Shown here one piece after another: positions 27,914 to 39,619 of a stretch of 64,000 nt of DNA (its first letter is position 1; each line of letters begins with the position of its first letter). This DNA is from CBDCOD01 sp965219665 (lineage in GTDB: Bacteria > Pseudomonadota > Gammaproteobacteria > CAKMZV01), in assembly GCA_965219665.1 (NCBI GenBank), contig CBDCOD010000016.1, positions 4,697-68,696 on the forward strand. Reading direction: 5' to 3'. The notes under the pieces were generated by a model. It ran no database searches. It saw only the letters and a list, made by a program, of their open reading frames with translations, and was not told the origin of the DNA. Made by a program: the position numbers and the translations under genes.

Positions 27914-28587
27914 AAGAGAGGCAATGCTTGTCTTGAAAGAGAATAATCTGAGTGAAAGCACACAGTATCTGCCTCGTCTAAGCGACAAAATTGCCGATAC
28001 TGCTCTACAATGGCACGCACACTTGTCAGCATAGGCTCACCCTCCTCTCTCCTGACCAGTTGATGTCCAACATAGCGTCTATCAGCAAAAACTTCTCGCG
28101 CAACACGAATCCCATAGTGCTGCGCTATATCGTACACATCAGCCCCTTCATACCCTGCCTGAACTACCAAGATAGGCGTCGGGTGAACACTTAAGCATAA
28201 TTCCACTAAAATTTCAGCATACTGCACATCACGCATCATTGCATGATATAGTGCCCCGTGTGGCTTAATATGATTTAACGGCAATTGTGCAGCATTTAGC
28301 AAATGGAGCAACAAATGAACTTGCTTGTGCAATGACTCAAAAAGCACATTCAGCTCTACCTCTTGATGCACTCTACCAAAGTTGTCCCTATCTTCAAAAC
28401 TAGGATGCGCACCAATACAAATACTATGCTGCTTAGCGAATAGAATAGCCTCTGTCATGCTCTCTATACTGCCTGCATGACCTGTGCAAGCCACATTAGC
28501 CCAGTTGATATAAGGCATCAACTGGGCATCATTAGCGACCTCACCTAAATCACAATTTATATATATCGTACTACTCCCCGCAGGCAA
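27910..28587 (-). CDS. pxpA: 5-oxoprolinase subunit A (LamB/YcsF family)
   Basis: The lactam-hydrolysing subunit of 5-oxoprolinase, a (beta/alpha) metal-dependent barrel. Marks are INCDLGE near the start, CTGHAGS, GAHPSFEDRDNFGR, IKPHGALYH and EVFADRRY. The 225 aa are a little short against about 245. The start is uncertain: the only codon before INCDLGE is a TTG at 28587, which lies inside the end of the upstream gene (17-bp overlap). It ends in a 4-bp overlap with pxpB. Confidence 0.9.
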   Translation of the reverse strand: MPAGSSTIYINCDLGEVANDAQLMPYINWANVACTGHAGSIESMTEAILFAKQHSICIGAHPSFEDRDNFGRVHQEVELNVLFESLHKQVHLLLHLLNAAQLPLNHIKPHGALYHAMMRDVQYAEILVELCLSVHPTPILVVQAGYEGADVYDIAQHYGIRVAREVFADRRYVGHQLVRREEGEPMLTSVRAIVEQYRQFCRLDEADTVCFHSDYSLSRQALPLL

Positions 28588-28846
28588 GGCTAAAAACTTC
28601 TTCTAAATGCTTCTCAGACGCATATACCACACCACTGTCCCCGTCAGGAGAAAACCATGTCAAAATATTGGGGGCTTTCGGGTCATCTATATGAACCTGC
28701 GCTTCAGCACCATTATCACAGCGCAATTGAAACATATATACACCCTGATATAGGCAGGGCCAGCAGCGAATATTAGGCTGATAGGCATGACCTAAAGAAG
28801 ACCAAGCCAACAACAGGCTAAAAATCAATATAACGCTGCGTGGCAT
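28571..28846 (-). CDS. Small exported hypothetical protein
   Basis: A 91-aa protein starting MPRSVILIFSLLLAWSSLGHA, a clear signal peptide, then a mature part with three spaced Cys (CWPC, RCDNG, and SLACGE near the end), which suggests periplasmic disulfides. I do not recognise the family. Using the ATG at 28846 rather than 28864 keeps the signal peptide normal. It overlaps the upstream nlpD-like gene by about 29 bp and pxpA by 17 bp, so it lies inside an operon with both. Confidence 0.6.
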   Translation of the reverse strand: MPRSVILIFSLLLAWSSLGHAYQPNIRCWPCLYQGVYMFQLRCDNGAEAQVHIDDPKAPNILTWFSPDGDSGVVYASEKHLEEVFSLACGE

Positions 28847-30800
28847 CACGCCCTTCGTCCTCAATATAAAAAGTTACATATGCATTTTTAGACTGTGACA
28901 ATGTTCCCAAGCTATCACCTGCATCTACCACATCATTTTTCTTCACAGAAACGCTTGCTAAATCAGCATACACGCTGCTCAACTTGTCATGATGATAGAC
29001 AACAACTCTGTAACTCTTATTGACTGCATCATGAATAACTGCTCTTACCCTACCTCGTTGCGATGACTGCACAGTAGCTCCACTCACTCCATACACCTTG
29101 GTACGTCCTTCCTCAATAGTAAAAGTCGTTATGTGCTTCAATGGGCTACCCCAATCGCTGGTTGGAGTAAAGCCGACATATAACGCTGAAGGAAGCAGTA
29201 GCTCACGATTTGTAGCAATGGGCTCACCAAAGTTAAGATCATTCATCAACAAGACATATTGTACTAACCAACCACAAGCATTTGCTACCTGGTTTATGGA
29301 TATCCCTGCTGGTAATACGGAACTCCTTTCCTCACATAAATGAGCAGGAACCCCTAACTGATTGCCTTCCAAGCGATAACGTGCACGCACTTTGGTTAAA
29401 GATGTAGGCAACAGAAGCGCAGAGCCCACTTTAGGTTTCTCATTACGGGCCAAATTATTTAGTCGGTTCAGATAATGTAATGGCACTTGACAGGTTGCTG
29501 ATATTTTAGCTAAATGTGTGTCATCAAAGACCCTCCAAACTGTGCGCAAACAGTCTGTTTTCTTAAACTGTCTAAATGTTCTGGTTTTTACTACCACTTG
29601 CTTGTTTACACTATTTTTAGAAGTGCGATTAATCAGTACACTGGGAAAAACCACTTTTTGCCCAACATGCAGAACATGCTGCAAAGGTAAACGATTTAGA
29701 AGCAGCAACTTACGGTAATCCCATTGGCAAGCTACTGCTATTTTTCCTAAATTCTCTCCACGGCGAATAATGTGTGAGGATTTGACACAATTTTTACGTG
29801 AGAAAGGCTTTTTGAAACGCTTCTTTGTAACCTGTTTGCGCATGCTATGCTGCGTTAAAAGAATCTGGCCTTTTTTTAAACGTGCTTTAGTAGATAACTC
29901 ATTGAGTCTTGCCCAATACTTCAAAGAAAAACCACACTGCACTGCTAAATTGCGTATCGTGGTATTCTCGGGTGTGAGTACCGCCTTAGAGGAACAAAAT
30001 GAAGGATAAGCTGATATGTTATTAGGGGCATTTTCCTTAATCTCAATAACCTTATCAGGCTTGATGTTTTTAATCTGCTTTGCGTAACGGCGATGCAATT
30101 TCTTTACTAAAGGTGGCAGTAAAATAGTTTGCTCCAAATACAGATCGCTCTGTGATTTAATGCCATTTAGCCACTGTAAATAGTCTGCCCCCCAGCCACA
30201 CTGCCAGGCAATACTAGATAAACTCTGTCCCGGGCGCACTGTAGTATATAAACTACTGCATAATATTTTGTCATGCGTAAGTGGCACACCAGATGCATGA
30301 ACATCTCTTCTGTATACTGCTGTTGGCAACGCTATTGGTCGCTGCAAATCCACAGCGTCAATATCATCTATACGGTTAATGCGTTGAATCCCATCCAGGT
30401 CAAAGCCACATACATCGATCAACTCTGTCAGTTGTTTCGTGGACTGGAGTAGCACAAACGGCTCAACACACAGCCGCTTTAACTCCAACCCCTGTGCCAA
30501 AGGGTTTAATGTATTATCATTGACCGGCTCTTGCTCAGTTGTGTTATCAAGAATTATTTTTGTTTTAACTGGCGACTTATCCTCCAATTTAGTTACGGTT
30601 AACGCATCGTTTATTGTGGCTCCTGGTTTCTGTATTGGTGCTAAATTAGTTTGTGTCAATGGATCTGTACGCGTCTGGTTTTCTTGCTCACTAGAAATAC
30701 CAAAATCGGTAAACAACTGAACTGTGTCACTTTGAGGCTCGGGCGTAGATGTGCAGCCTATCAAAACAAACAAACAGCAAGAAAAAAATAATCTCAACAT
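28818..30800 (-). CDS. nlpD: NlpD/EnvC-like lipoprotein with six Cys-paired LysM-like modules
   Basis: A lipoprotein (LIGC lipobox, Cys16) of 660 aa with AGGAG eight bases before the ATG at 30800. It carries six LysM-like modules, at about residues 111-162, 181-231, 269-317, 338-388, 417-467 and 489-540. Each has a Cys at its start and another exactly 20 residues on (111/131, 181/201, 269/289, 338/358, 417/437, 489/509), followed by the LysM pattern of LN/IN and LLPS-type endings. The C-terminus is a degenerate M23 fold: YADL and VTFYIED stand where active enzymes have YAHL and HLHFEI, so it is probably an inactive amidase activator like NlpD/EnvC. The order next to yqaA matches nlpD in several gammaproteobacteria. 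Peptidoglycan binding and septal activation are inference. Confidence 0.8.
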   Translation of the reverse strand: MLRLFFSCCLFVLIGCTSTPEPQSDTVQLFTDFGISSEQENQTRTDPLTQTNLAPIQKPGATINDALTVTKLEDKSPVKTKIILDNTTEQEPVNDNTLNPLAQGLELKRLCVEPFVLLQSTKQLTELIDVCGFDLDGIQRINRIDDIDAVDLQRPIALPTAVYRRDVHASGVPLTHDKILCSSLYTTVRPGQSLSSIAWQCGWGADYLQWLNGIKSQSDLYLEQTILLPPLVKKLHRRYAKQIKNIKPDKVIEIKENAPNNISAYPSFCSSKAVLTPENTTIRNLAVQCGFSLKYWARLNELSTKARLKKGQILLTQHSMRKQVTKKRFKKPFSRKNCVKSSHIIRRGENLGKIAVACQWDYRKLLLLNRLPLQHVLHVGQKVVFPSVLINRTSKNSVNKQVVVKTRTFRQFKKTDCLRTVWRVFDDTHLAKISATCQVPLHYLNRLNNLARNEKPKVGSALLLPTSLTKVRARYRLEGNQLGVPAHLCEERSSVLPAGISINQVANACGWLVQYVLLMNDLNFGEPIATNRELLLPSALYVGFTPTSDWGSPLKHITTFTIEEGRTKVYGVSGATVQSSQRGRVRAVIHDAVNKSYRVVVYHHDKLSSVYADLASVSVKKNDVVDAGDSLGTLSQSKNAYVTFYIEDEGRDATQRYIDF

Positions 30801-30811
30801 TATTGAGCTCC

Positions 30812-31384
30812 TTATTTGAGAATAATAATAACTGCCAACATTAGCACCAACAGCCATCCTATCCAGTCAAAATATTTATACAACCTATCAGCAAGTGCGC
30901 CCCCCCATGTTGCACATGCCCATGCCACAAGAAAAAAACGTGCCCCACGTCCTAGGAAAGACATTAATATAAAACCCACAAAAAAAACACCAAAGGCACC
31001 AGAGGCAATGGTAAATATTTTATATGGAATCGGTGTAAATCCTGCCAATAGCACTGCCCATATGCCATACTGCATAAACCAAGACAGTGCCGACTCATAT
31101 GCTGATAAATAACCCCAACTCTTTACAATGGGTAAGACAGCATCCAGCAGTAAATAGCCTAACCAGTAGCCAAACATACCTCCTAACACTGATGTAATAG
31201 TTGTAAGACCTGCCAAATATAGCCATTGCTTTGGCTGCGCAATACTCATGGGCATTAGCATGACATCAGGAGGTATAAGAAAAAAAGAAGATTCTGTGAA
31301 ACTCACTCCTGCCAGCCACCATCGCGCCTTGGGGTTCCCGCTTAATCGTATAACTAAATCGTACAGTCGCCTAAAAATACGCAT
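30812..31384 (-). CDS. yqaA: YqaA-like membrane protein (DedA/VTT family)
   Basis: An inner-membrane protein of 190 aa with about five hydrophobic segments. Family marks are FTESSFFLIPPDVMLMPM near the N-terminus, GGMFGYWLG, and the GFTPIPYKIFTIASGAFG re-entrant motif of the SNARE-associated/VTT superfamily. Such proteins are proposed lipid scramblases. The start codon follows directly on the stop of the SlyD-like gene with no gap, and it is followed by nlpD after 11 bp. Confidence 0.9.
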   Translation of the reverse strand: MRIFRRLYDLVIRLSGNPKARWWLAGVSFTESSFFLIPPDVMLMPMSIAQPKQWLYLAGLTTITSVLGGMFGYWLGYLLLDAVLPIVKSWGYLSAYESALSWFMQYGIWAVLLAGFTPIPYKIFTIASGAFGVFFVGFILMSFLGRGARFFLVAWACATWGGALADRLYKYFDWIGWLLVLMLAVIIILK

Positions 31385-31849
31385 TTATTGCCCTTTCAAT
31401 TTCTGTAACTCTTCTTCGTTGGCAACACGTTTATCTAAAACAACGACTTCATAATGTAACGTTTTGCCTGCAAGCGGATGATTAGGATCCAATATGACCT
31501 GATTATCCTGTACATCGGTAACACGAAATACAATACCCTGCAATTCTTCTTCATTACACTGCACTTCATCACCCACTGCAACCATCTCTTCACCGAAATA
31601 ATTTGCATCAACTTGTAAAACAGCATCCCCATAATACAGTCCGAATGCTTGCTCCGGCTCAACATGCACTGAGCCACTAAACCCCACACTCTTGTCAGAT
31701 AAAAAAGCCTCTAATCCCGCAACAATCTGACCATGTCCTAACAAAAACTCTAATGGCTCACCGTCCAATTCCGTGCTCGCAATAACCTGCTGGTTATCGT
31801 CAACAACCCTGTAGGAAATACACATTAGTTGAGGCTGGGAATATAACAT
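31385..31849 (-). CDS. FKBP-type peptidyl-prolyl isomerase (SlyD/FkpB-like)
   Basis: A cytoplasmic proline isomerase and chaperone. The 154 residues show EPLEFLLGHGQIVAGLEAFL, the insert-in-flap chaperone domain (VEPEQAFGLYYGD, GDEVQCN) and LDPNHPLAGKTLHYEVVVLD, which is diagnostic of SlyD/FkpB. It has no His-rich metal tail. The start is either the ATG at 31849 or the one eight codons later; neither has a clear ribosome binding site. It heads an operon with yqaA and nlpD. Confidence 0.9.
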   Translation of the reverse strand: MLYSQPQLMCISYRVVDDNQQVIASTELDGEPLEFLLGHGQIVAGLEAFLSDKSVGFSGSVHVEPEQAFGLYYGDAVLQVDANYFGEEMVAVGDEVQCNEEELQGIVFRVTDVQDNQVILDPNHPLAGKTLHYEVVVLDKRVANEEELQKLKGQ

Positions 31850-32024
31850 GGATGCGTGTGGGTAAAATCTATTAGAACATAGTTATAGTTGAAAATCGTT
31901 ATACTGACCCATCATTCAATAGAACGAAAACAGACGATAATTGACTGTTTCCTTGATACCTTAATCATACAGATAACAGACTTTATTTAATCCTATACTT
32001 AACACAAATATGAAGTTTAGTCAT

Positions 32025-32030
32025 TATAAT
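32025..32030 (+). promoter_or_regulatory. -10 element very close to the dnaQ start
   Basis: TATAAT ends only seven bases before the dnaQ ATG at 32038, with TTAACA at 31999-32004 as a weak -35 (20-bp spacing). Transcription would begin at or next to the ATG, consistent with a leaderless message; no Shine-Dalgarno is present. Confidence 0.4.
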
Positions 32031-32037
32031 AGTTTCA

Positions 32038-32724
32038 ATGGAACGGCGTATTATTTTAGATGTAGAAACTACTGGAATGCACCCCAGTGAAGGGGACCGT
32101 ATTATTGAGTTAGCAGCATTAGAAATGGTGGAACGCACTCTAACTGGAAACGCCTTTCACCAGTACTACAACCCTGAACATCCTATTCACCCGCAAGCAC
32201 AAGCAATACATGGCATTAGCAATGAACAAGTTGCCTGTGAGCCATTATTTTCCGAGTGTCTACAGCAATTTATTGAATTTGTAGATGGTGCCGAGCTCGT
32301 TATCCATAATGCACCCTTTGATGTATCGTTTATCAATGCAGAGCTGCAGCGTGCCAACCATCCCAAAACTATTAATCAGCATTGCACTATTACTTGTACC
32401 TTAGCGATGGCAAGGAAAAAAGTAAGCGGAAAACACAATTTGGATGCCTTATGTGAACACTTCGGCGTCAACAATAGCAATCGAGAGTTACACGGTGCGT
32501 TGATTGACTGTGATTTACTTGCACAAGTCTACATCCATATCACTAGTGGACAAAGCAATCTGTTTAAAGAGGATATGAGGAACTCTGAGCGCATCCGGAG
32601 CACACGGTACGAAGGTATAAAGTTAGAAGCAGTACCTGTATCTGAAGAGCAGATACGACAACATAAAGCCTATATGGCTAATCTCAAAAATGCAATCACT
32701 CCTATATGGCAAACTGACTCATAA
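32038..32724 (+). CDS. dnaQ: DNA polymerase III epsilon subunit (proofreading exonuclease)
   Basis: The 3'-5' proofreading exonuclease of the replicative polymerase. The three Exo motifs are ILDVETTGMHP (residues 6-16), VIHNAPFDVSFI, and the final HGALIDCDLLAQVY with the catalytic His and Asp. The C-terminal tail after TSGQ is the alpha-binding part. Length 228 aa is typical. Usually it is next to rnhA; here it is single, and divergent from slyD. There is no Shine-Dalgarno. Confidence 0.95.
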   Translation: MERRIILDVETTGMHPSEGDRIIELAALEMVERTLTGNAFHQYYNPEHPIHPQAQAIHGISNEQVACEPLFSECLQQFIEFVDGAELVIHNAPFDVSFINAELQRANHPKTINQHCTITCTLAMARKKVSGKHNLDALCEHFGVNNSNRELHGALIDCDLLAQVYIHITSGQSNLFKEDMRNSERIRSTRYEGIKLEAVPVSEEQIRQHKAYMANLKNAITPIWQTDS

Positions 32725-32816
32725 TACGCTGTCCTTTTAGAATGTTTTTGCAGAAAACCGCCCGAATGAGCATTTTAAGCATAATACCAATACAGTAATT
32801 AAATTAAAACTCTAAC

Positions 32817-34133
32817 TCACTGTGCAATGCTTTGCACAAGGTGCTCAAAACGCTTTCCACGCTCAGCATAATTGGCAAACATATCTAAACTGGCACAACC
32901 TGGTGAGAGCAAAACCCAATTAGATGGGATAGCCAATTGATGTGCAAAAGCAACCGCCTCCTCTAATGAAGACACTATGCGGCTGGCAACATTTGATCCT
33001 AATTGCTGCATAAGCTGATCAGCATCCTGACCCAGTATAATCAGTTGCCGTACACTGCGCTGTATATCAGGTGCAAGTTGTATAAAATCCTGTCCTTTTG
33101 CCTGCCCACCCATTATAAGTATCACATCAGGAGCATTAAAGGTGGAGAGCGCTGCTTGTACAGCAGATACATTGGTTGCCTTGGAATCGTTTACCCAACG
33201 CACGCCCTGCTTATCCAATATAACAGTGCAGCGGTGTGGCAGCGGAAGGAAATTACACATTCCTGCACGCACAGACTCGCTGTCTATCCCCCATAGATCC
33301 GCAACAGCCCAAATAGCTAATGCATTGGTATAATTATGCATACCAACCATAGGTAGCTGACTGCAAGGCAGAAAAGTGCCTTTCTCATAATGAGCCAAAT
33401 ATTTTTCACCTGAGTTTACTACTAAACCAAAGGGCATCAACGGGCTAGGGACATCTGGCCCAAATACTGTTTGATATTTATGATCCACAAGTTCTTCTCC
33501 CTGGATAACAACCGCACGCTGAGACTGTCGCACCAATTTTTGTTTAATTGCGCGATAACATGCCATACTGCCATGGCGATCTAGATGATCATTACTAATC
33601 GTAAGTAATACTGAAATATTAGGCTTGAGAGAGTGCATTGCCTCAATTTGAAAGCTGGATAGTTCTAACACAATAACATCACAATCATGCTTGAGCAAAT
33701 CCAGTGCTGGCACACCAAAATTGCCACCTATAACCGCACGCACTCCCGCTTGATTAAGCATATGCCCTATCCAAGCAGTCACCGTGCTCTTCCCATTTGT
33801 TCCCGTAACTGCAATAACTGGCTTGTGATTAAACTGTGAAAAATACTCAATATCCCCCCAGACCTGTAACCCTGCTTTACGTGCCATAACTAACAGTGGA
33901 TGCTGCCAATCTACGCCTGGGGAAACGAGAATATGGCTAAATGTGGATATATGCTCACACGCCTGTTTCATAGTCAGCCAGCAGTCAAAAAAAGGAGTAG
34001 GGTCAAATGATACCCGTGTATCCGTTAAGGCGTAACATAGGTCGTTTCGCTGGGCAAAGTGCACGGCTGACTGCCCACTTAAGCCTCCACCTACAATTAG
34101 GAGATTTCTGATTTCCGCCAACGCTTTACCCAT
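32817..34133 (-). CDS. murD: UDP-N-acetylmuramoyl-L-alanine:D-glutamate ligase
   Basis: Adds D-Glu in peptidoglycan precursor synthesis. The N-terminal UDP-binding fold starts LLIVGGGLSGQSAVHFA. The ATP site is AVTGTNGKSTVTAW, then VLELSSFQIE, ISNDHLDRHG, WVNDSKATNVSAV and LSPGCASLDMFANYAERG. The 438-aa length fits. It follows mraY by 28 bp; the rest of the usual dcw cluster (murF, ftsW, murG) is not in this stretch. Confidence 0.97.
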   Translation of the reverse strand: MGKALAEIRNLLIVGGGLSGQSAVHFAQRNDLCYALTDTRVSFDPTPFFDCWLTMKQACEHISTFSHILVSPGVDWQHPLLVMARKAGLQVWGDIEYFSQFNHKPVIAVTGTNGKSTVTAWIGHMLNQAGVRAVIGGNFGVPALDLLKHDCDVIVLELSSFQIEAMHSLKPNISVLLTISNDHLDRHGSMACYRAIKQKLVRQSQRAVVIQGEELVDHKYQTVFGPDVPSPLMPFGLVVNSGEKYLAHYEKGTFLPCSQLPMVGMHNYTNALAIWAVADLWGIDSESVRAGMCNFLPLPHRCTVILDKQGVRWVNDSKATNVSAVQAALSTFNAPDVILIMGGQAKGQDFIQLAPDIQRSVRQLIILGQDADQLMQQLGSNVASRIVSSLEEAVAFAHQLAIPSNWVLLSPGCASLDMFANYAERGKRFEHLVQSIAQ

Positions 34134-34161
34134 AAAACAGGCTACTATAAGTAATCAATAT

Positions 34162-35244
34162 TTAACGCACTTTGAGGCTAGCAAGTCCTACTAATACTAA
34201 CAATATTGTAATCACCCAAAAGCGCACAATAATTTTGGGCTCAGCCCATCCCATCAATTCAAAATGATGATGCAGAGGCGCCATTTTAAATATACGCTTC
34301 TGTCTCCACTTATAAGACCCAACCTGTAGAATAACTGATAGGGTTTCTGCGACAAACACGCCACTCATTAACAAGAATACCAACTCTTGGCGCACTAAAA
34401 TAGCCATAGTGCCTAGTGCCCCACCTAATGAAAGAGCGCCCACATCACCCATAAAAACTTGAGCGGGATAGGCGTTAAACCACAAAAAACCTAACCCAGC
34501 ACCAATGATGGCACAACCAAATACTGCAACTTCTGAATTATCAGCATAAAAAGGAATATCTAAATACTCTGAAAAGTAAAAATGCCCGCTGGCATAAGCA
34601 AAAACGCTAAGAGCACCTGTAATAAGCACTGTTGGTAATATCGCTAAACCATCTAGTCCATCCGTTAAATTAACTGCATTGGCAGTGCCAACCAACACAA
34701 AATATGCCAGTATAGCAAAAGCAAAACCTAATGGGATATATAAATCTTTAGCGTATGGAATAAGCAAATCCCAATATCCCTCAGGAACAGGTAATTGATA
34801 TATTCCTAAGATAGCAGCTATCGTCACTATGGATAGAGCGCCATACTTTTGTTTAACAGTAAGCCCTTTACTGCTAGATCGGCTAATTTTAAGCCAATCA
34901 TCTAACAGTCCAATCATACCAAAGCCAGACACTACAAGCAATACTACCCACACTACTGGCTTGGACAAGTCACACCATAACAGCACAGAGAAAATAGTGG
35001 CAACTAAGATAAGAATCCCGCCCATTGTGGGCGTTCCTTGCTTAATCAAATGGCTTTTAGGTCCATCATCACGCACCTGCTGTCCTAAGTTGAGCTTTTT
35101 AAGACGCTTAATAGTCCACCCACCAAATAGCCATGAAATGCATAATGCTGTGACGGCTGCCAGAATAGCGCGTAATGTGATATATTGGAAAATCAAAAAA
35201 TCGCTATAGTAATCACTGAAAAATTGTGTTAAATATAAAAGCAT
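34162..35244 (-). CDS. mraY: Phospho-MurNAc-pentapeptide transferase
   Basis: An integral membrane enzyme that makes lipid I. Ten membrane helices are suggested. Signature blocks are IKQGTPTMGGILIL, LLDDWLKISRSSSKGLTVKQK (the DDxxK catalytic region), ANAVNLTDGLDGLA and APLHHHFELMGWAEPKI. Length 360 aa is exact for the family. It lies 75 bp after hemY, in the minus-strand run zipA-ligA-hemY-mraY-murD. Confidence 0.97.
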   Translation of the reverse strand: MLLYLTQFFSDYYSDFLIFQYITLRAILAAVTALCISWLFGGWTIKRLKKLNLGQQVRDDGPKSHLIKQGTPTMGGILILVATIFSVLLWCDLSKPVVWVVLLVVSGFGMIGLLDDWLKISRSSSKGLTVKQKYGALSIVTIAAILGIYQLPVPEGYWDLLIPYAKDLYIPLGFAFAILAYFVLVGTANAVNLTDGLDGLAILPTVLITGALSVFAYASGHFYFSEYLDIPFYADNSEVAVFGCAIIGAGLGFLWFNAYPAQVFMGDVGALSLGGALGTMAILVRQELVFLLMSGVFVAETLSVILQVGSYKWRQKRIFKMAPLHHHFELMGWAEPKIIVRFWVITILLVLVGLASLKVR

Positions 35245-35319
35245 GTACTTATTGGAGCTGATGGATATAGCGAATATACTGTATGTGCGATTATAACCAC
35301 TATTGCACTATAACCTGCA

Positions 35320-36639
35320 TCATTGATACCGGATAGATTCGATAATTTGGGCGCTAACACTCTGTGCAGCCGCAATACGCTGAGCAATAGACACGCCCCC
35401 CTCTGCGCTGCCACAATAATACAGCCCAGGTTGGCGATTGAACCACTGACGTATGGTACGCATACGCGCCTCATGCCCTACCTCATACTGTACTATACCC
35501 TGATGCCAACGCATTACATGCAAAAAAATGGGGGCTGCCTGAATACCCAGAATATCGCTTAAATCAGCCATTACCTGAGTTTGAACACTATCATCATCAC
35601 AGTCAACCCAATAAGGGCTATGCTTTCCTCCAATAAATGCTGTCAATAACACTGAATCTTGAGGGGCAGTGTGCTCAAATAAGCTGCTAGAAAAAATAGC
35701 ACCCAGTGTTTGGCGACCTTCAACACGGGGAAACAACACGCCGAATCCATCTAAAGCATGGGCAATATCTGATCGCTTAAACCCCAATGCAACACTGCAA
35801 ATTGGTGCCTTAGAGAGTGCCGCACACAGCCTTACTTCATTCGGCGCGCACATCATAGACGTTACCGTATCCCACGGTAGTGCAAAAACCAATCGGCGCG
35901 CTTTAACAGTATGGCCGTCTGCATGCAACAGCCACTGATTGGCTTTGCACTCTATCTGTTCAACTGTAGATTGATAGTGCACGCACCCATTTAATTGTGC
36001 TACCATGTATTGTGGCAGTGCACCCATACCATCCCTAAAAGATGCAATTTTAGGCAGGCTGCCATGTCGAGTTCGCATCCAACCAAAGAGCGAGCCATGC
36101 TTCTGAACGCCATCCCACACCACAGGGAAAGCACTACGCATACTGAGCTTTTTGATATCACCTGCCCATATTCCAGAAGCAAATGCATCTACCAAATATT
36201 CTGTGGATTGGCGACCTATTCTGCTCTTAAAAAAATCAGAAACGCTACAATCATCCTGCCTAACACGCCTAAACGGCTCTATCAATAAAGCCATTTTTCC
36301 TGAGCAGGTCAATATGCGGCTATTCAGGATGCCTGAAGGCTTAGTTGGCACAGATTGCATGACTGATCCTACACTAATGAAGCGATGTTTGGCGCGCTCA
36401 TCAGCATAGACTATTTTGTCTTCTAACCCAATTTTTCGCAGAAAATCTATCATAGGCGCATGGCTGAGAAAGGAGTTTGCCCCTAACTCAAATTGAAACC
36501 CCGCGTGCCTTTTCGTAGCAATCATGCCACCGGCACGCTTTGATGTCTCAAAGACGCCTATTTCATAACCTTGCTGCTGCAACAAATAGGCGCAACTTAG
36601 ACCGCTAAGTCCGGCACCAATGATTGCTACATCCACCAA
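35320..36639 (-). CDS. hemY: Protoporphyrinogen oxidase, oxygen-dependent HemY type
   Basis: A FAD enzyme of the last-but-one haem step. The Rossmann nucleotide motif is VAIIGAGLSGLSCAYLL, followed by FETSKRAGGMIATK and ELGANSFL. The C-terminal flavin segment is YYCGSAEGGVSIAQRIAAAQ. The 439-aa length matches HemY/PPOX, not the small HemG or membrane HemJ. The gene starts 10 bp after the ligA stop, so it is co-transcribed. The ferrochelatase hemH at 53.7 kb would take its product on. Confidence 0.9.
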   Translation of the reverse strand: MVDVAIIGAGLSGLSCAYLLQQQGYEIGVFETSKRAGGMIATKRHAGFQFELGANSFLSHAPMIDFLRKIGLEDKIVYADERAKHRFISVGSVMQSVPTKPSGILNSRILTCSGKMALLIEPFRRVRQDDCSVSDFFKSRIGRQSTEYLVDAFASGIWAGDIKKLSMRSAFPVVWDGVQKHGSLFGWMRTRHGSLPKIASFRDGMGALPQYMVAQLNGCVHYQSTVEQIECKANQWLLHADGHTVKARRLVFALPWDTVTSMMCAPNEVRLCAALSKAPICSVALGFKRSDIAHALDGFGVLFPRVEGRQTLGAIFSSSLFEHTAPQDSVLLTAFIGGKHSPYWVDCDDDSVQTQVMADLSDILGIQAAPIFLHVMRWHQGIVQYEVGHEARMRTIRQWFNRQPGLYYCGSAEGGVSIAQRIAAAQSVSAQIIESIRYQ

Positions 36640-36649
36640 ATTTTCACCT

Positions 36650-39449
<2,800 letters not shown>

Positions 39450-39619
39450 AAATACCCTCGTGATACAGCAATAAGAAAAACCTTATACCCTTAAAAGTGT
39501 ATTAGGAACAATACCCCTCTATTTTCGCCAACGCATTAAACACATAAATTTCTGTGAAATCTAAAGGTTTACACTGGTTAACATTATAATGCCTCCAGTT
39601 TAACTATTAAAACTATATC

